Positions 31,128 to 41,700 of a stretch of 42,500 bases of DNA are shown here, piece after piece. The stretch spans positions 1 through 42,500 of the forward strand of contig CACMAZ010000007.1 in the NCBI GenBank assembly GCA_902611815.1, written 5' to 3'. How positions within the stretch are numbered: the stretch's first letter is position 1; each line of letters begins with the position of its first letter. This stretch comes from an uncultured Pelagibacteraceae bacterium. Lineage in GTDB: Bacteria > Pseudomonadota > Alphaproteobacteria > Pelagibacterales > Pelagibacteraceae. A model generated the notes under the pieces. It did no database searches. It was not told the DNA's origin and saw nothing but the letters and a program-made list of their open reading frames with translations. The position numbers were made by a program, and so were the translations under genes.

Positions 31128-32429
31128 ATGGCAATAAATTTAAGTAATTTCTTAATCTCCAAAAAAGACAGGTCAAAAATGGCAGACTTTCAAGACCTAG
31201 ATCACCTTGGTGGATTGTCAATTTCAGTTACATCAGCAAATTTATACAACAACAGCAGGGATGATCTTGTACTATTTTATTTCAGAAACGGGGCAGAGTA
31301 TGCATCTGTATATACCCAGTCAAAAATAATTTCAGAAAATATTAAATGGAATATGTCAATTAAAAGTAAAAAAATTAAAGCACTTATAGTTAACGCACGA
31401 AATGCAAATTGTTTAACAGGTTTAAAAGGTTATAATTCCTTAAAGGATATTGCTGAAGAGACTGCGAGGTTATTAACACACAAACAAAAATTAGATGAAG
31501 ACAACCCGAAAAAAATAACCCCTAAAGAGATTATATTCGGCTGTACAGGCACTATAGGAGAACCGTTTCCCCATATAAAAATTAAGTCATCTATTAAAAG
31601 TTTAGTTGATAAAATAAAATATACACAAAATAAATATTTATGGATTAAATCTGCTATGAGCATTTTAACAACAGACCTAAAACCAAAACTTGCTATGGAA
31701 GAATGTAAAATAGGTAATACGAAAGTTAAGATTTACGGTATAGCAAAAGGCTCGGGTATGATTTTTCCTAATATGGCCACAACACTTGCGTATATTTTTA
31801 CAGATGCAAATTTATCTTCTAGTATTTTAAAAAAAATTTTAAAAAAAAATATATATAATACATTCAATGCAATTACGTGCGATGGAGACACGAGCACTAA
31901 TGATATGATAACAATTTTTTCTACGGGAGTTGCAAAAAATAAAAACATAACAAACGTTAACGATAAGAATTTGAAAGATTTTGATAAATCAGTCAATAAT
32001 GTATTGTTAAACTTAGCCAAAAGAGTGGTGAGTGACGGCGAGGGCGCATCAAAGTTTATCCAAATAGACGTACTAAATTGCAAAACTGAGGAAGATGCAA
32101 AAAAAATAGCTTTTTCAATTGCTAACTCTGCTCTAGTTAAAGCTGCAGTTGCCGGAGAAGATCCTAATTGGGGGAGAATAATGATGGCTGTTGGAAAAAA
32201 TGATGTTGATTTGAACGTCAATACTATAAATTTAATATTAGGGGATCACAAAGTTTTCGAAAAAGGTCAAATTGCTAAAAGCTATTCAGAAGATGATGTT
32301 AAGGAGTACATGAAAAGTGATAGCATAAATATCATAGTAGATATTAATTTGGGCAAAAAAAAATTTACTTGTTATACAATGGACTTAACAAAAAAATATT
32401 TAGAAATTAATTCTGACTACAGAAGCTAA
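31128..32429 (+). CDS. argJ: Glutamate N-acetyltransferase / ornithine acetyltransferase
   Basis: 433 residues. ArgJ self-cleaves and uses the freed Thr as nucleophile; the site here is GSGMIFPNMATTLAYIFTDA, with Thr218 after Ala217 (the usual sequence is MATML). Other markers are VNARNANCLTG, the oxyanion region GCTGTIGEPFP (138-148), TCDGDTSTND and AAVAGEDPNWGRIM. It recycles the acetyl group from N-acetylornithine to glutamate in arginine synthesis, complementing argD and argF in this window. A DUF1178 gene follows three bases downstream. Confidence 0.94.
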   Translation: MAINLSNFLISKKDRSKMADFQDLDHLGGLSISVTSANLYNNSRDDLVLFYFRNGAEYASVYTQSKIISENIKWNMSIKSKKIKALIVNARNANCLTGLKGYNSLKDIAEETARLLTHKQKLDEDNPKKITPKEIIFGCTGTIGEPFPHIKIKSSIKSLVDKIKYTQNKYLWIKSAMSILTTDLKPKLAMEECKIGNTKVKIYGIAKGSGMIFPNMATTLAYIFTDANLSSSILKKILKKNIYNTFNAITCDGDTSTNDMITIFSTGVAKNKNITNVNDKNLKDFDKSVNNVLLNLAKRVVSDGEGASKFIQIDVLNCKTEEDAKKIAFSIANSALVKAAVAGEDPNWGRIMMAVGKNDVDLNVNTINLILGDHKVFEKGQIAKSYSEDDVKEYMKSDSINIIVDINLGKKKFTCYTMDLTKKYLEINSDYRS

Positions 32430-32432
32430 ATA

Positions 32433-32855
32433 ATGATTAAATATAGATTAAAATGTAACAATTGTTTTAAATCGTTTGATAGTTGGTTTTCATCATCTCT
32501 TGAATATGAAAAACTCAGAAAAAAAGAATATCTTAATTGTCACTTTTGTAATTCTAAAGATATTAGCAAAACTATAATGGCACCTAACTTACTAAATTTA
32601 AATTTTAAAGATGGAAATGACATAAAAAAAAATAAAAAAATAAAAAAAAAAATTTTGGAATTTCAGAATTTTATTAAAGACAATTTTGAAAATGTTGGGG
32701 ATAGTTTTGCATATAAGGCAAGGTCATTACATTATAACAGTAGCAAAAAAACAAAAGGGATATTTGGAAATGCAACAAAAGAACAGATTGCAGATTTGAA
32801 TGAAGAAGGTATAGAGACCCAATCGTTCCCCTGGATAGATGATAAAGATAATTAA
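32433..32855 (+). CDS. DUF1178 zinc-ribbon protein
   Basis: 140 residues. The N-terminus YRLKCNNCFKSFDSWFSSSLEYEKL and LNCHFCNSKDISKTIMAP reproduce the DUF1178 pattern: two C-x-x-C pairs forming a zinc ribbon (about residues 8-11 and 36-39), then a conserved MAP. The middle (55-75) is a Lys-rich low-complexity stretch. The C-terminal part matches the family's A.KARSLHY.S and QSFPWI ends. Function is unknown; the family is common in alphaproteobacteria. It shares a TTAA stop palindrome with the convergent ubiG. Confidence 0.88.
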   Translation: MIKYRLKCNNCFKSFDSWFSSSLEYEKLRKKEYLNCHFCNSKDISKTIMAPNLLNLNFKDGNDIKKNKKIKKKILEFQNFIKDNFENVGDSFAYKARSLHYNSSKKTKGIFGNATKEQIADLNEEGIETQSFPWIDDKDN

Positions 32856-33580
32856 ATTTTTTTAAACCTTGCTATGTAGTTTACATCATCATCGGTAGAA
32901 AAATCCCAATCCCCTGAAATAACATTATACTTTACACCAAGAATTTCATCTAATGATAACGAGTTTTTTTCACATATTTTCACAAGTTTATCAGGTGATA
33001 TAAACATATTCCAATCATGAGTGCCAATTGGCAACCATCTCAAAATATACTCAGCACCTAATATTGCAAATATGTAAGATTTTAAGGTTTTATTTAATGT
33101 TGCAATGAACATGATTCCATTCTTTTTTAAAAACTTAGAACTTTCTTTTAGAAATAAATTTACGTCTTCAACATGTTCTACAATTTCCATATTTAAAATA
33201 ACATCAAATTTCTCTTTAGAAATAAAATTTTCTGGAGACGCACAATAATAATTTATTTTTAATTTACTTTTTTTTGCGTGAGTTTTCGCAATTTTAATAT
33301 TCTTTTCTGAAGCATCTATGCCAATTACTTTCGCACCCAATTTTGACAAAGGTTCGCAAAGTAAACCACCACCACAACCTATATCTAAGACCTTTATATT
33401 CTTAAGAGACTTGCCACTACTTCTTTTTTTTAATTTATCTAAAATACTTTTTTTAATATAATTTAGCCTGACAGGATTAAATCTGTGCAATGGTTTAAAT
33501 TTTCCATTTGGGTCCCACCATTCTGAGGCTAATTTTGAAAATTTATCGATTTCTTTTTTATTAACAGTAATATTTTTCAT
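32852..33580 (-). CDS. ubiG: Ubiquinone biosynthesis O-methyltransferase
   Basis: 242 residues. The N-terminal FSKLASEWWDPNGKFKPLHRFNPVRL motif is diagnostic of UbiG, followed by the SAM-binding VLDIGCGGGLLCEPLSKLGA and GIDASEKNI, then MEIVEHVEDV. It carries out both O-methylation steps in ubiquinone synthesis. A short insertion of basic residues (around 50-60) precedes the SAM motif. Transcribed alone; 64 bases separate it from the divergent lysC, where a TTGACT hexamer (33587-33592) lies but without a convincing -10. Confidence 0.94.
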   Translation of the reverse strand: MKNITVNKKEIDKFSKLASEWWDPNGKFKPLHRFNPVRLNYIKKSILDKLKKRSSGKSLKNIKVLDIGCGGGLLCEPLSKLGAKVIGIDASEKNIKIAKTHAKKSKLKINYYCASPENFISKEKFDVILNMEIVEHVEDVNLFLKESSKFLKKNGIMFIATLNKTLKSYIFAILGAEYILRWLPIGTHDWNMFISPDKLVKICEKNSLSLDEILGVKYNVISGDWDFSTDDDVNYIARFKKI

Positions 33581-33644
33581 TGATAGTTGACTTATTATTT
33601 ATGATAATATTTACCTAAATATAAAATTTAAATAACATATAGCA

Positions 33645-34865
33645 ATGAAAATTATTGTCTTAAAATTCGGGGGAACTTCAGTTGGGACCCTAAAAAAAAT
33701 TGCAAAAGTAGCTAAAATAATTACTTCTTATATAAATAAAAAATATAGAGTAATCGTTGTAGCTTCAGCTATGAGCGGTGTTACAAACGAATTGCTATTA
33801 AAAACAAAAAAAATTTCGAAAAATTTTCCTAATGAAGAAAAAGATGTAATTTTGTCAACTGGTGAGCAAATTTCATGTGCTTTAATAGCTGGTAAACTTA
33901 ATGAACTAGGTTTTAAGTCTAGATCCTGGTTAGGATGGCAATTGCCAATTTTGACCAAGGGTAATTATAGTTCATCAAGGATTGTTAAAATAAAAAAAAA
34001 TAAGTTGATTGATTATCTTAAATCAGGAGGAATACCAATCGTTACAGGATTTCAGGGAGTAAACTCCGATTTTAGAATAACTACATTAGAAAGGGGAGGA
34101 TCAGACACAAGCGCAATATTGTGTGCAAAGTTTTTTAAAGCTGAAAAATGCATAATTTATACAGATGTAGAAGGCATCTATACAACTGATCCGAATTTAA
34201 TAAAATCTGCGAAAAAAATAAAAAAAATATCTTACGAAGAGATGTTAGAAATGGCTTCGCTTGGTGCAAAAGTTATGCAACCCGCATCAATACAAGAAGC
34301 ACGACTTAATAGAATTGAGATCGATGTTAGATCGACTTTTTCAAAAAAAATTGGAACTACCATAACAAGGAAAAAAAATATCATTAGTAAAAATACAATA
34401 AGAGGCATTTCGTTCACTAAAAATGACTCAAAAATTACATTGATTGGAGTTAAAGATAAACCTGGTGTAGCAGCGTCTATTTTTAAACCTCTTTATGAGA
34501 ATTCAATTAATGTAGACATGGTAGTTCAAAACATATCAGCTGACAGCAGAGAGACAGATTTGACATTTACTATTAAATTAGAGGATTTAATAAAAACTAG
34601 AAAAATATTGGAAAATAATAGATCAATCAAATTTAAAAAATTGGTAGTAAATAAAAATGTTTCAAAAGTATCTATTATTGGTGTAGGAATGATAACTACA
34701 CCAGGAATTACCTATAGAATGTTTAAAGCGCTAGCAAAAGAAAAAATAAATATTGAGGTTATATCTACTTCTGAAATTAAAATATCCGTTTTAATTAATA
34801 AGAAAAATTTAAAAAAATCTGTTGAAATACTACATCAAGAATTTAAATTGAATAATAATTTATGA
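33645..34865 (+). CDS. lysC: Aspartate kinase
   Basis: 406 residues, the short LysC type. The kinase motif [10 protein letters not shown] (5-14) and [28 protein letters not shown] are clear, followed by two ACT domains (about 265-335 and 345-400, with [13 protein letters not shown] and [15 protein letters not shown]) for lysine/threonine feedback. It phosphorylates aspartate to start the Lys, Thr and Met pathways. Its TGA shares an ATGA overlap with ispG (34862-34865), so the two are coupled. Confidence 0.95.
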   Translation: MKIIVLKFGGTSVGTLKKIAKVAKIITSYINKKYRVIVVASAMSGVTNELLLKTKKISKNFPNEEKDVILSTGEQISCALIAGKLNELGFKSRSWLGWQLPILTKGNYSSSRIVKIKKNKLIDYLKSGGIPIVTGFQGVNSDFRITTLERGGSDTSAILCAKFFKAEKCIIYTDVEGIYTTDPNLIKSAKKIKKISYEEMLEMASLGAKVMQPASIQEARLNRIEIDVRSTFSKKIGTTITRKKNIISKNTIRGISFTKNDSKITLIGVKDKPGVAASIFKPLYENSINVDMVVQNISADSRETDLTFTIKLEDLIKTRKILENNRSIKFKKLVVNKNVSKVSIIGVGMITTPGITYRMFKALAKEKINIEVISTSEIKISVLINKKNLKKSVEILHQEFKLNNNL

Positions 34866-35962
34866 GCTTAAGACCTTACAGAGATATTTTTAAAAGAAAA
34901 TCCAAAGAAATAAATGTAGGAAGTGTCAAAATTGGCGGCTCAAACCCTATATCAGTACAATCAATGACTAATACACTCACTACCAACATAAAAGCAACAT
35001 TAAAACAAATTGATGATCTTGTTAATGAAGGAGCAGATCTAGTTAGAGTATCTTGCCCAGATGAAGACTCGACTAAAGCTTTAAAAGAAATCTGTAAACA
35101 TTCTAAGGTACCTATAATTGCTGACATTCATTTTCATTATAAAAGAGCTTTAGAAGCCGCAGATAACGGTGCAAAATGTTTAAGAATAAATCCAGGTAAT
35201 ATTGGAAATAATGATAAGTTGAAAGAAGTAATTAAATCTGCAAAATATAATGGCTGCTCAATAAGAGTTGGAGTAAATGCAGGATCTTTAGAACAAGATC
35301 TACTTGAAAAATATAAGGAGCCTTGCCCCGAAGCTTTAGTCGATAGCGCTCTTAGAAATATAAAATTAATAGAGGACAATAACTTTGATCAGATTAAAAT
35401 TAGCGTAAAGTCTTCAGACGTTTTTTTGTCAATAGCAGCATATAGACAGCTATCAAAAAAAACAGATTACCCACTTCATTTGGGAATTACCGAATCTGGA
35501 AGCTTTATACCAGGTAGTGTAAAATCTTCTATCGGGTTAGGCGTTTTATTGCTTGAGGGCATAGGGGATACCCTAAGAGTATCTCTATCTGATGATCCAG
35601 TTAAAGAAATTAAAATTGGAAACGAAATTTTAAAATCTTTAAATTTAAGATCTAGAGGTGTTAAAATAATTTCTTGTCCTTCATGCGCAAGACAGGGTTT
35701 CGATGTAATAGAAACTGTAAAAAAGCTTGAAGAAAAATTAGCACACATAAAAACACCAATAACTTTATCTATAATAGGTTGTGTGGTTAATGGACCTGGT
35801 GAGGCCTCCCAAACTGAAATAGGTATAACAGGTGGAGGAAAAGACAGCAACATGTTGTATTTAAATGGTATTCAAAATAAAAAGATAAAAAATGAAGAAA
35901 TAATTTCTCAAGTGGTTTCAATTATAGAAAAAAAAGAAGCTGAGATTTTAAATAAAAAATAA
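34862..35962 (+). CDS. ispG: 4-Hydroxy-3-methylbut-2-en-1-yl diphosphate synthase
   Basis: 366 residues, the compact bacterial form. Iron-sulfur ligands are visible: Cys272 and Cys275 ([11 protein letters not shown]), Cys307 and Glu314 ([10 protein letters not shown]). The TIM-barrel part has [20 protein letters not shown] and [11 protein letters not shown]. It makes HMBPP in the MEP isoprenoid pathway, which feeds ubiquinone side-chain synthesis. It is placed between lysC and prfA, coupled to lysC and three bases from prfA. Confidence 0.96.
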   Translation: MSLRPYRDIFKRKSKEINVGSVKIGGSNPISVQSMTNTLTTNIKATLKQIDDLVNEGADLVRVSCPDEDSTKALKEICKHSKVPIIADIHFHYKRALEAADNGAKCLRINPGNIGNNDKLKEVIKSAKYNGCSIRVGVNAGSLEQDLLEKYKEPCPEALVDSALRNIKLIEDNNFDQIKISVKSSDVFLSIAAYRQLSKKTDYPLHLGITESGSFIPGSVKSSIGLGVLLLEGIGDTLRVSLSDDPVKEIKIGNEILKSLNLRSRGVKIISCPSCARQGFDVIETVKKLEEKLAHIKTPITLSIIGCVVNGPGEASQTEIGITGGGKDSNMLYLNGIQNKKIKNEEIISQVVSIIEKKEAEILNKK

Positions 35963-35965
35963 ATA

Positions 35966-37042
35966 ATGATACCAGTCGATAAAGTAAGAGAAATTATCTC
36001 TAAGCATGAATTATTAGAAAATAAATTGTCATCAGACAAGATAGATAAAAAAAATTTTGCCAAAATTTCAAAAGAATATTCAGATTTAAATGAAGTTTTA
36101 ATTAATGCGAAGCAATATTTATCTTATGATGTAGCAGTAAACGACTTAGAAAAAATATTAAATGATCCTGGATCAGATCAAGAAATGAAAGATTTAGCTA
36201 AAATAGAGATAGAAGATCTTAAAAAAAAGAAAATTTTAAATGAGAAAAAATTGAAATTATTTTTACTTCCGAAGGACGATGCAGATAAAAAAAATGCAAT
36301 AATAGAAATTCGGGCTGGAACAGGTGGACTAGAGGCAAGTTTATTTGCAGCAGATTTGTTTAAAATGTATGAAAAAATAAGTAACAAAAAAAAATGGTCG
36401 TTAGAATTAATAAGCATTTCAAAAAGTGAGGCTGGTGGATTAAAAGAGGTAATAGCAACTATTAAAGGAAACAATATTTACTCTGTACTTAAATTTGAGA
36501 GCGGAGTCCATAGAGTTCAAAGAGTTCCTGATACTGAAACCCAAGGGAGAGTGCACACATCAGCCGCTACAGTGGCAGTGTTGCCAGAGGCAGAGGAAGT
36601 TGATGTAAAAATTGATGACAAAGATTTGAGAATAGACGTTTTTAGGAGCAGCGGACCCGGGGGGCAAAGCGTTAATACAACAGACTCTGCAGTTAGAATT
36701 ACTCATATACCCACAGGTATAGTAGTAAGTCAACAAGATGAAAAATCACAAATTAGAAATAAAGAAAAGGGTCTTAAGATATTGAGGTCTAGAATTTACG
36801 AGTTTGAGAGAAAAAAATTGGAAGATGCAAGATCTAAAGATAGAAAAAATAAAATTGGTACTGGAGACAGATCAGAAAGAATTAGGACATATAATTTTCC
36901 ACAGGGAAGGGTCACTGATCACAGAATAAATTTGACATTACATAAACTTGAAGATTTTTTAGAAGGCGAGGTTTTTGATGAGATGATTGACAGCCTGAAT
37001 TTACATGCACAAGACGAAGAATTAAGGAACCTAGAAAAATGA
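35966..37042 (+). CDS. prfA: Peptide chain release factor 1
   Basis: 358 residues. The codon-recognition tripeptide reads PDT (188-190), a valid form of the RF1 P-x-T motif, so it reads UAA and UAG. The catalytic GGQ is at 232-234 in [19 protein letters not shown]. Domain 1 is helical. The GGQ glutamine is the substrate of PrmC, encoded next with a 4-base ATGA overlap. Both strands of the window use TAA, TAG and TGA as stops, consistent with a standard code. Confidence 0.97.
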   Translation: MIPVDKVREIISKHELLENKLSSDKIDKKNFAKISKEYSDLNEVLINAKQYLSYDVAVNDLEKILNDPGSDQEMKDLAKIEIEDLKKKKILNEKKLKLFLLPKDDADKKNAIIEIRAGTGGLEASLFAADLFKMYEKISNKKKWSLELISISKSEAGGLKEVIATIKGNNIYSVLKFESGVHRVQRVPDTETQGRVHTSAATVAVLPEAEEVDVKIDDKDLRIDVFRSSGPGGQSVNTTDSAVRITHIPTGIVVSQQDEKSQIRNKEKGLKILRSRIYEFERKKLEDARSKDRKNKIGTGDRSERIRTYNFPQGRVTDHRINLTLHKLEDFLEGEVFDEMIDSLNLHAQDEELRNLEK

Positions 37043-37878
37043 ATTTATTTTACGCATTAAATGAAGGATATAATATATTGAAACTTAATCAAAAAAATAG
37101 CTATAAAATTGATGCTGAACTTTTGCTGTGCGAAAGTTTGAACATTTCTAGAGAAAAATTAATACTAAACCTTAATCAAAAGATAAGTATTTTGATGTTT
37201 AATAACTTTCTCTCAAAAATAAAAAGAAGAAAAGAAAATGAACCAATAGCATACATAACAAAAAAAAAAGAATTTTGGAAAAACGAATTTTATGTAAATA
37301 AAGATGTTCTTGTTCCAAGACCAGAGACCGAACATTTAGTTGAGGAGTCTTTAAATATAATTTCTAAAAATCAAAAAAAAAGATTATTGGAAATTGGGAT
37401 AGGCTCGGGATGTTTAATTACATCAGTTTTAAAAGAGAGAAAATATTGTTCAGCTATTGGTATAGATTGTTGCTCTAGAGCATTAAAAATAGCTAAATAT
37501 AATGCAAAATTACATCATATTAATAATAGAATCAAAATTTTAAAAACAGATGTTGACAATTTTAATTCAGGAAAATATGATTTAATTTTAAGCAATCCTC
37601 CTTATATTGAAAAACATCAGCTAAAATATTTGGGCGTTAGTGATTATGAACCATTAAAGGCTTTAGATGGAGGAATTGATGGAATTGAAATATTAGTTAA
37701 GGTGATATTAAAAGCTTCACAATTACTGAAAATAAATGGAAAATTAATTATTGAAATTGGAAGTAATCAAAAATACAAAGTGTTTAAAATATTAAAAAAA
37801 CATAATTTTTATATAAATAAAACAATTAAAGATTTTTCAAAATATGATAGATGTATAGTATCTACAAAAATTTCTTAA
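37039..37878 (+). CDS. prmC: Release factor glutamine N5-methyltransferase
   Basis: 279 residues. [11 protein letters not shown] (92-102), the SAM loop [10 protein letters not shown] (117-126) and the catalytic SNPPYI (185-190) are the full PrmC signature; the N-terminal helical domain (1-75) recognises the release factor. It methylates the GGQ glutamine of RF1 and RF2. Translationally coupled to prfA and followed seven bases later by the DUF4167 gene, the usual alphaproteobacterial arrangement. Confidence 0.95.
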   Translation: MNLFYALNEGYNILKLNQKNSYKIDAELLLCESLNISREKLILNLNQKISILMFNNFLSKIKRRKENEPIAYITKKKEFWKNEFYVNKDVLVPRPETEHLVEESLNIISKNQKKRLLEIGIGSGCLITSVLKERKYCSAIGIDCCSRALKIAKYNAKLHHINNRIKILKTDVDNFNSGKYDLILSNPPYIEKHQLKYLGVSDYEPLKALDGGIDGIEILVKVILKASQLLKINGKLIIEIGSNQKYKVFKILKKHNFYINKTIKDFSKYDRCIVSTKIS

Positions 37879-37885
37879 CAAAGTA

Positions 37886-38209
37886 ATGAGACCTTTTAAA
37901 AATAATCAAAAAAGAATTAGAAATAGAAATATGCAAGATAGATCTTTTAAGAGATCTAACGATATTAGCAGATTAAACTCAGAATTTGGCAATAGAGAAA
38001 ATGGATTTAGAAGAAAAAATAATAGAAATAATGGAAATGTAGATAAATTAATATTAAAGTATAATGAACTAGCAAGAGAAGCTCTATCTAATGGAGATAA
38101 AATTCTGTCAGAAAATTATTATCAGTACGCAGACCACTTTTTAAGAATCTCAATTGAACAAAAAGAAAAACAAAAAGACAAATCCCAAACTTCTATAGAA
38201 ACAGTTTAA
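37886..38209 (+). CDS. DUF4167 protein
   Basis: 107 residues. The N-terminal half is Arg- and Asn-rich and probably disordered. The conserved DUF4167 core follows: VDKLILKYNELAREALSNGD then LSENYYQYADHFLRIS (about 52-92). The family is restricted mainly to alphaproteobacteria and commonly follows prmC. The basic tail suggests nucleic-acid or ribosome contact, but function is unknown. It shares a TTAA stop palindrome with the convergent peptidase. Confidence 0.88.
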   Translation: MRPFKNNQKRIRNRNMQDRSFKRSNDISRLNSEFGNRENGFRRKNNRNNGNVDKLILKYNELAREALSNGDKILSENYYQYADHFLRISIEQKEKQKDKSQTSIETV

Positions 38210-39507
38210 AAATTTGAAACTAAATCAGATTTTAGTACATCTGTTTTTATTCTAACTATCTCAAATTGTTTTCTTTGATTTCCTTCCAAAGATTTTCCTG
38301 GTGGAAGTTTAAGAAGTTGAGAATTTATTTTTTTTCCATTTTCTATTACCTCATAATGGAGATGAGGACCTGTAGACATTCCAGTTGATCCGACGTAACC
38401 TATTACTTGACCTTGTTTAACCCTATTCCCTGGAATAGCTAGGTTAGAAAAATTTTTCATGTGCGCATATATAGTTTGATAAGTTTTGTTGTGTTTTATC
38501 TTTACACAATTACCTCCGCCACCACACCAGCCAGCTTTAATTATTACACCATCACCAGATGCCATAATCGGTGTACCCTCTGGTGCAGCAAAATCTGTAC
38601 CCTTATGCATTTTATTATAACCGAGTATCGGATGCTTCCTCATACCAAAAGATGATGACAATCTTGCTCCATTAATTGGAGTTTTCATTAATGCTTTTTT
38701 GACGCTCTTTCCATTTTCATCGTAATGACCATCAAACTTTTTTTTAGGATAGTAATATAATTGATTGTATTGACCACGTAAAATTAAGTTTGCATACAGA
38801 ATATTTCCATTTTCGATAACTTTCTCATTTTCATCAACAAAAGTTTCATATATTAATTGAAAGGAGTCGTTCTTTCTTATATCTCGTTGAAAATCAACTT
38901 GAAAACCATAAAGTCTTGCAAATTCTATTATAATATTTGGACTGATATTCTCTTGTGTTGCACTTTTATATAGACTTGATTTAATTGTACCTTCTTTTAA
39001 AATTATTCTTCTTTCTAAGTTAGTGATAATTTCATTTTTAAGAAAAGTATTTTGTTCATAATCTTTATAAACTTGGAATTTTCTCGACTTACTTACGGGA
39101 ATTATGATATTAGATACTCCTGTCAAGTTTCCATTATTTTCTAATGTTATTTTGAGTATCTTGTTTTGATATAAGTTTTGTGTCCCATTTTCTTTTAATA
39201 ATTTAACAATTTCTTGAATGTCTTTTTTGTCAACTGAAAAACTATCTAATATGTTAACAAGAGTATCTCCGTTTTTTATTTTATATTCAATATCTTCAAA
39301 TTTTGGTTTTAAATTTGAAAAAAAATAGTTGACTGATTTTTTGAAATACGAATTTCTTATAATTTCTAGATAATCTCTTTGAATTTTTTTTGTATTAGAA
39401 TTGTACAGTTGTGTAATAAAAATAGTAATTATTAAAAGAATTACTAATAAAAAAATTTCTAGATTTTTCTTAAAGAAACTAACAATTTTTAGTTGAATAA
39501 AATTCAT
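38206..39507 (-). CDS. Membrane-anchored M23 metalloendopeptidase (MepM/OapA-like)
   Basis: 433 residues. A single membrane segment (about 15-34) is followed by a periplasmic region with a LysM/OapA-like segment (YKIKNGDTLVNILDSF, near 75-90) and a C-terminal LytM/M23 domain. Zinc ligands are visible in HKGTDFAAPEGT (His and Asp, about 303-307) and in the GPHLHYEV motif. Such enzymes cut peptide cross-links in peptidoglycan during growth. The WCGGGGNCVKIKH segment is typical of the group. It is divergent from the rRNA operon, and its stop overlaps the DUF4167 stop. Confidence 0.9.
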   Translation of the reverse strand: MNFIQLKIVSFFKKNLEIFLLVILLIITIFITQLYNSNTKKIQRDYLEIIRNSYFKKSVNYFFSNLKPKFEDIEYKIKNGDTLVNILDSFSVDKKDIQEIVKLLKENGTQNLYQNKILKITLENNGNLTGVSNIIIPVSKSRKFQVYKDYEQNTFLKNEIITNLERRIILKEGTIKSSLYKSATQENISPNIIIEFARLYGFQVDFQRDIRKNDSFQLIYETFVDENEKVIENGNILYANLILRGQYNQLYYYPKKKFDGHYDENGKSVKKALMKTPINGARLSSSFGMRKHPILGYNKMHKGTDFAAPEGTPIMASGDGVIIKAGWCGGGGNCVKIKHNKTYQTIYAHMKNFSNLAIPGNRVKQGQVIGYVGSTGMSTGPHLHYEVIENGKKINSQLLKLPPGKSLEGNQRKQFEIVRIKTDVLKSDLVSNF

Positions 39508-39595
39508 TTTTTTTAGTTATTTTGATTTGAGTTATTTTAACATCAAAAAACCCTGTTTTTACTGCTTTTTTTGTCTTTTTTTTCAATCATAATTC

Positions 39596-39623
39596 TTGAT
39601 TTAGAGCAAATTTGTACTATAAG
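39596..39623 (+). promoter_or_regulatory. Likely rRNA operon promoter
   Basis: TTGATT (39596-39601) and TATAAG (39618-39623) are separated by 16 bases, about 180 bases before the 16S start. The position before the leader hairpins and the processing stem fits an rRNA promoter. No strong alternative is visible between here and the stem. Confidence 0.45.
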
Positions 39624-39693
39624 CATTTTTTCCAAACAATAAAATTATTGTTATTATTAGGCTTTGCCTAATTAGCTATTTAAAACGTGAAAT

Positions 39694-39719
39694 TTAAGAA
39701 GAGAAGTGTGGACGGTTAA
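39694..39719 (+). other. Left arm of the 16S pre-rRNA processing stem
   Basis: These 26 bases pair with 41331-41356 downstream of 16S with no mismatch if three G-U pairs are allowed, enclosing the whole 16S gene. This is the expected RNase III substrate helix. Confidence 0.8.
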
Positions 39720-39802
39720 GGTTACCAAAATTTGTCGTACACACTTCAACTACATATAAATTTATTCTTAGATTTATATGGAAGCTAGTGTGCGCCGTTT
39801 TT

Positions 39803-41279
<1,477 letters not shown>

Positions 41280-41330
41280 AAGGATGAATAAAGTTTTTTA
41301 ATTTTATTCTAAATATTTAACAGGTTAATG

Positions 41331-41356
41331 TTGACCGTCCGCATTTCTCTTCTTAA
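41331..41356 (+). other. Right arm of the 16S pre-rRNA processing stem
   Basis: Complementary to 39694-39719 over 26 bases, with three G-U pairs. It lies about 50 bases after the 16S end and before tRNA-Ile. Confidence 0.8.
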
Positions 41357-41384
41357 TTTTTTGTGTTTCTCTTAAATACAATGA

Positions 41385-41461
41385 GGGCCGGTAGCTCAGT
41401 TGGTTAGAGCACACCCTTGATAAGGGTGGGGTCGATAGTTCGAGTCTATCTCGGCCCACCA
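41385..41461 (+). tRNA. ileT: tRNA-Ile (GAU)
   Basis: 77 bases including an encoded CCA. The acceptor stem GGGCCGG pairs with TCGGCCC with one wobble; the anticodon loop CTTGATAA holds GAT; T-arm is GTTCGAGTC. It is the usual first tRNA of the 16S-23S spacer. Confidence 0.97.
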
Positions 41462-41470
41462 AACTTATCT

Positions 41471-41546
41471 GGGGGATTAGCTCAGCTGGGAGAGCGCCTG
41501 ATTTGCATTCAGGAGGTCAGCGGTTCGATCCCGCTATCCTCCACCA
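41471..41546 (+). tRNA. alaT: tRNA-Ala (UGC)
   Basis: 76 bases including an encoded CCA. The acceptor stem GGGGGAT pairs with ATCCTCC with G3-U70, the alanine identity element. The anticodon loop holds TGC and the T-arm is GGTTCGATCCC. It follows tRNA-Ile by nine bases. Confidence 0.97.
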
Positions 41547-41602
41547 TGAAACACATAGTTATTTCAAAAGTAAATAGAATTATATTATCAATATCTATAT
41601 CC

Positions 41603-41652
41603 GATTGTTCGAATAGATGAACAATCATGAATGTTCGAAGAAATGAACATTC
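41603..41652 (+). repeat. Twin hairpins in the tRNA-Ala to 23S spacer
   Basis: Two perfect 8-pair hairpins with 8-base loops sit two bases apart: GATTGTTC/GAACAATC (41603-41626, loop GAATAGAT) and GAATGTTC/GAACATTC (41629-41652, loop GAAGAAAT). The two units match at most positions and look like a tandem duplication kept as structure. Confidence 0.75.
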
Positions 41653-41661
41653 CATAAAAAT

Positions 41662-41694
41662 TTGATTCAAACACAGAATTTTTTTCTGTGCATA

Positions 41695-41700
<6 letters not shown>
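41662..41700 (+). other. Hairpin spanning the 5' end of 23S rRNA
   Basis: CACAGAA (41672-41678) pairs with TTCTGTG (41684-41690) around a 5-base loop. After a 4x4 internal loop, TTGATT (41662-41667) pairs with AATCAA (41695-41700), which is the first bases of 23S. It may form before the 23S end-pairing helix. Confidence 0.55.

Larger units (their letters stand above)
39508..39802. other. Spacer between peptidase gene and 16S rRNA: rRNA promoter and leader
   Basis: This 295-base stretch holds no gene. It contains a likely rRNA promoter (39596-39623), two small leader hairpins (AACAATAA with TTATTGTT at 39635-39652, and ATTAGGC-TTT-GCCTAAT at 39656-39672), the left arm of the 16S processing stem (39694-39719), an alternative hairpin (39703-39710 with 39740-39747) and an A/T-rich hairpin (39753-39761 with 39772-39780). 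Confidence 0.6.

Noticed and set aside
31733-32221. 162-residue minus-strand frame opposite argJ
   Set aside because: Antisense shadow of a clear argJ; composition is Phe/Leu/Ser-rich as expected for the complement of an AT-rich gene.
41603-41652. LexA-type operator, because of GTTC and GAAC half-sites
   Set aside because: The spacing GTTC-N8-GAAC does not fit the alphaproteobacterial GTTC-N7-GTTC site, and the location in an rRNA spacer favours RNA structure.
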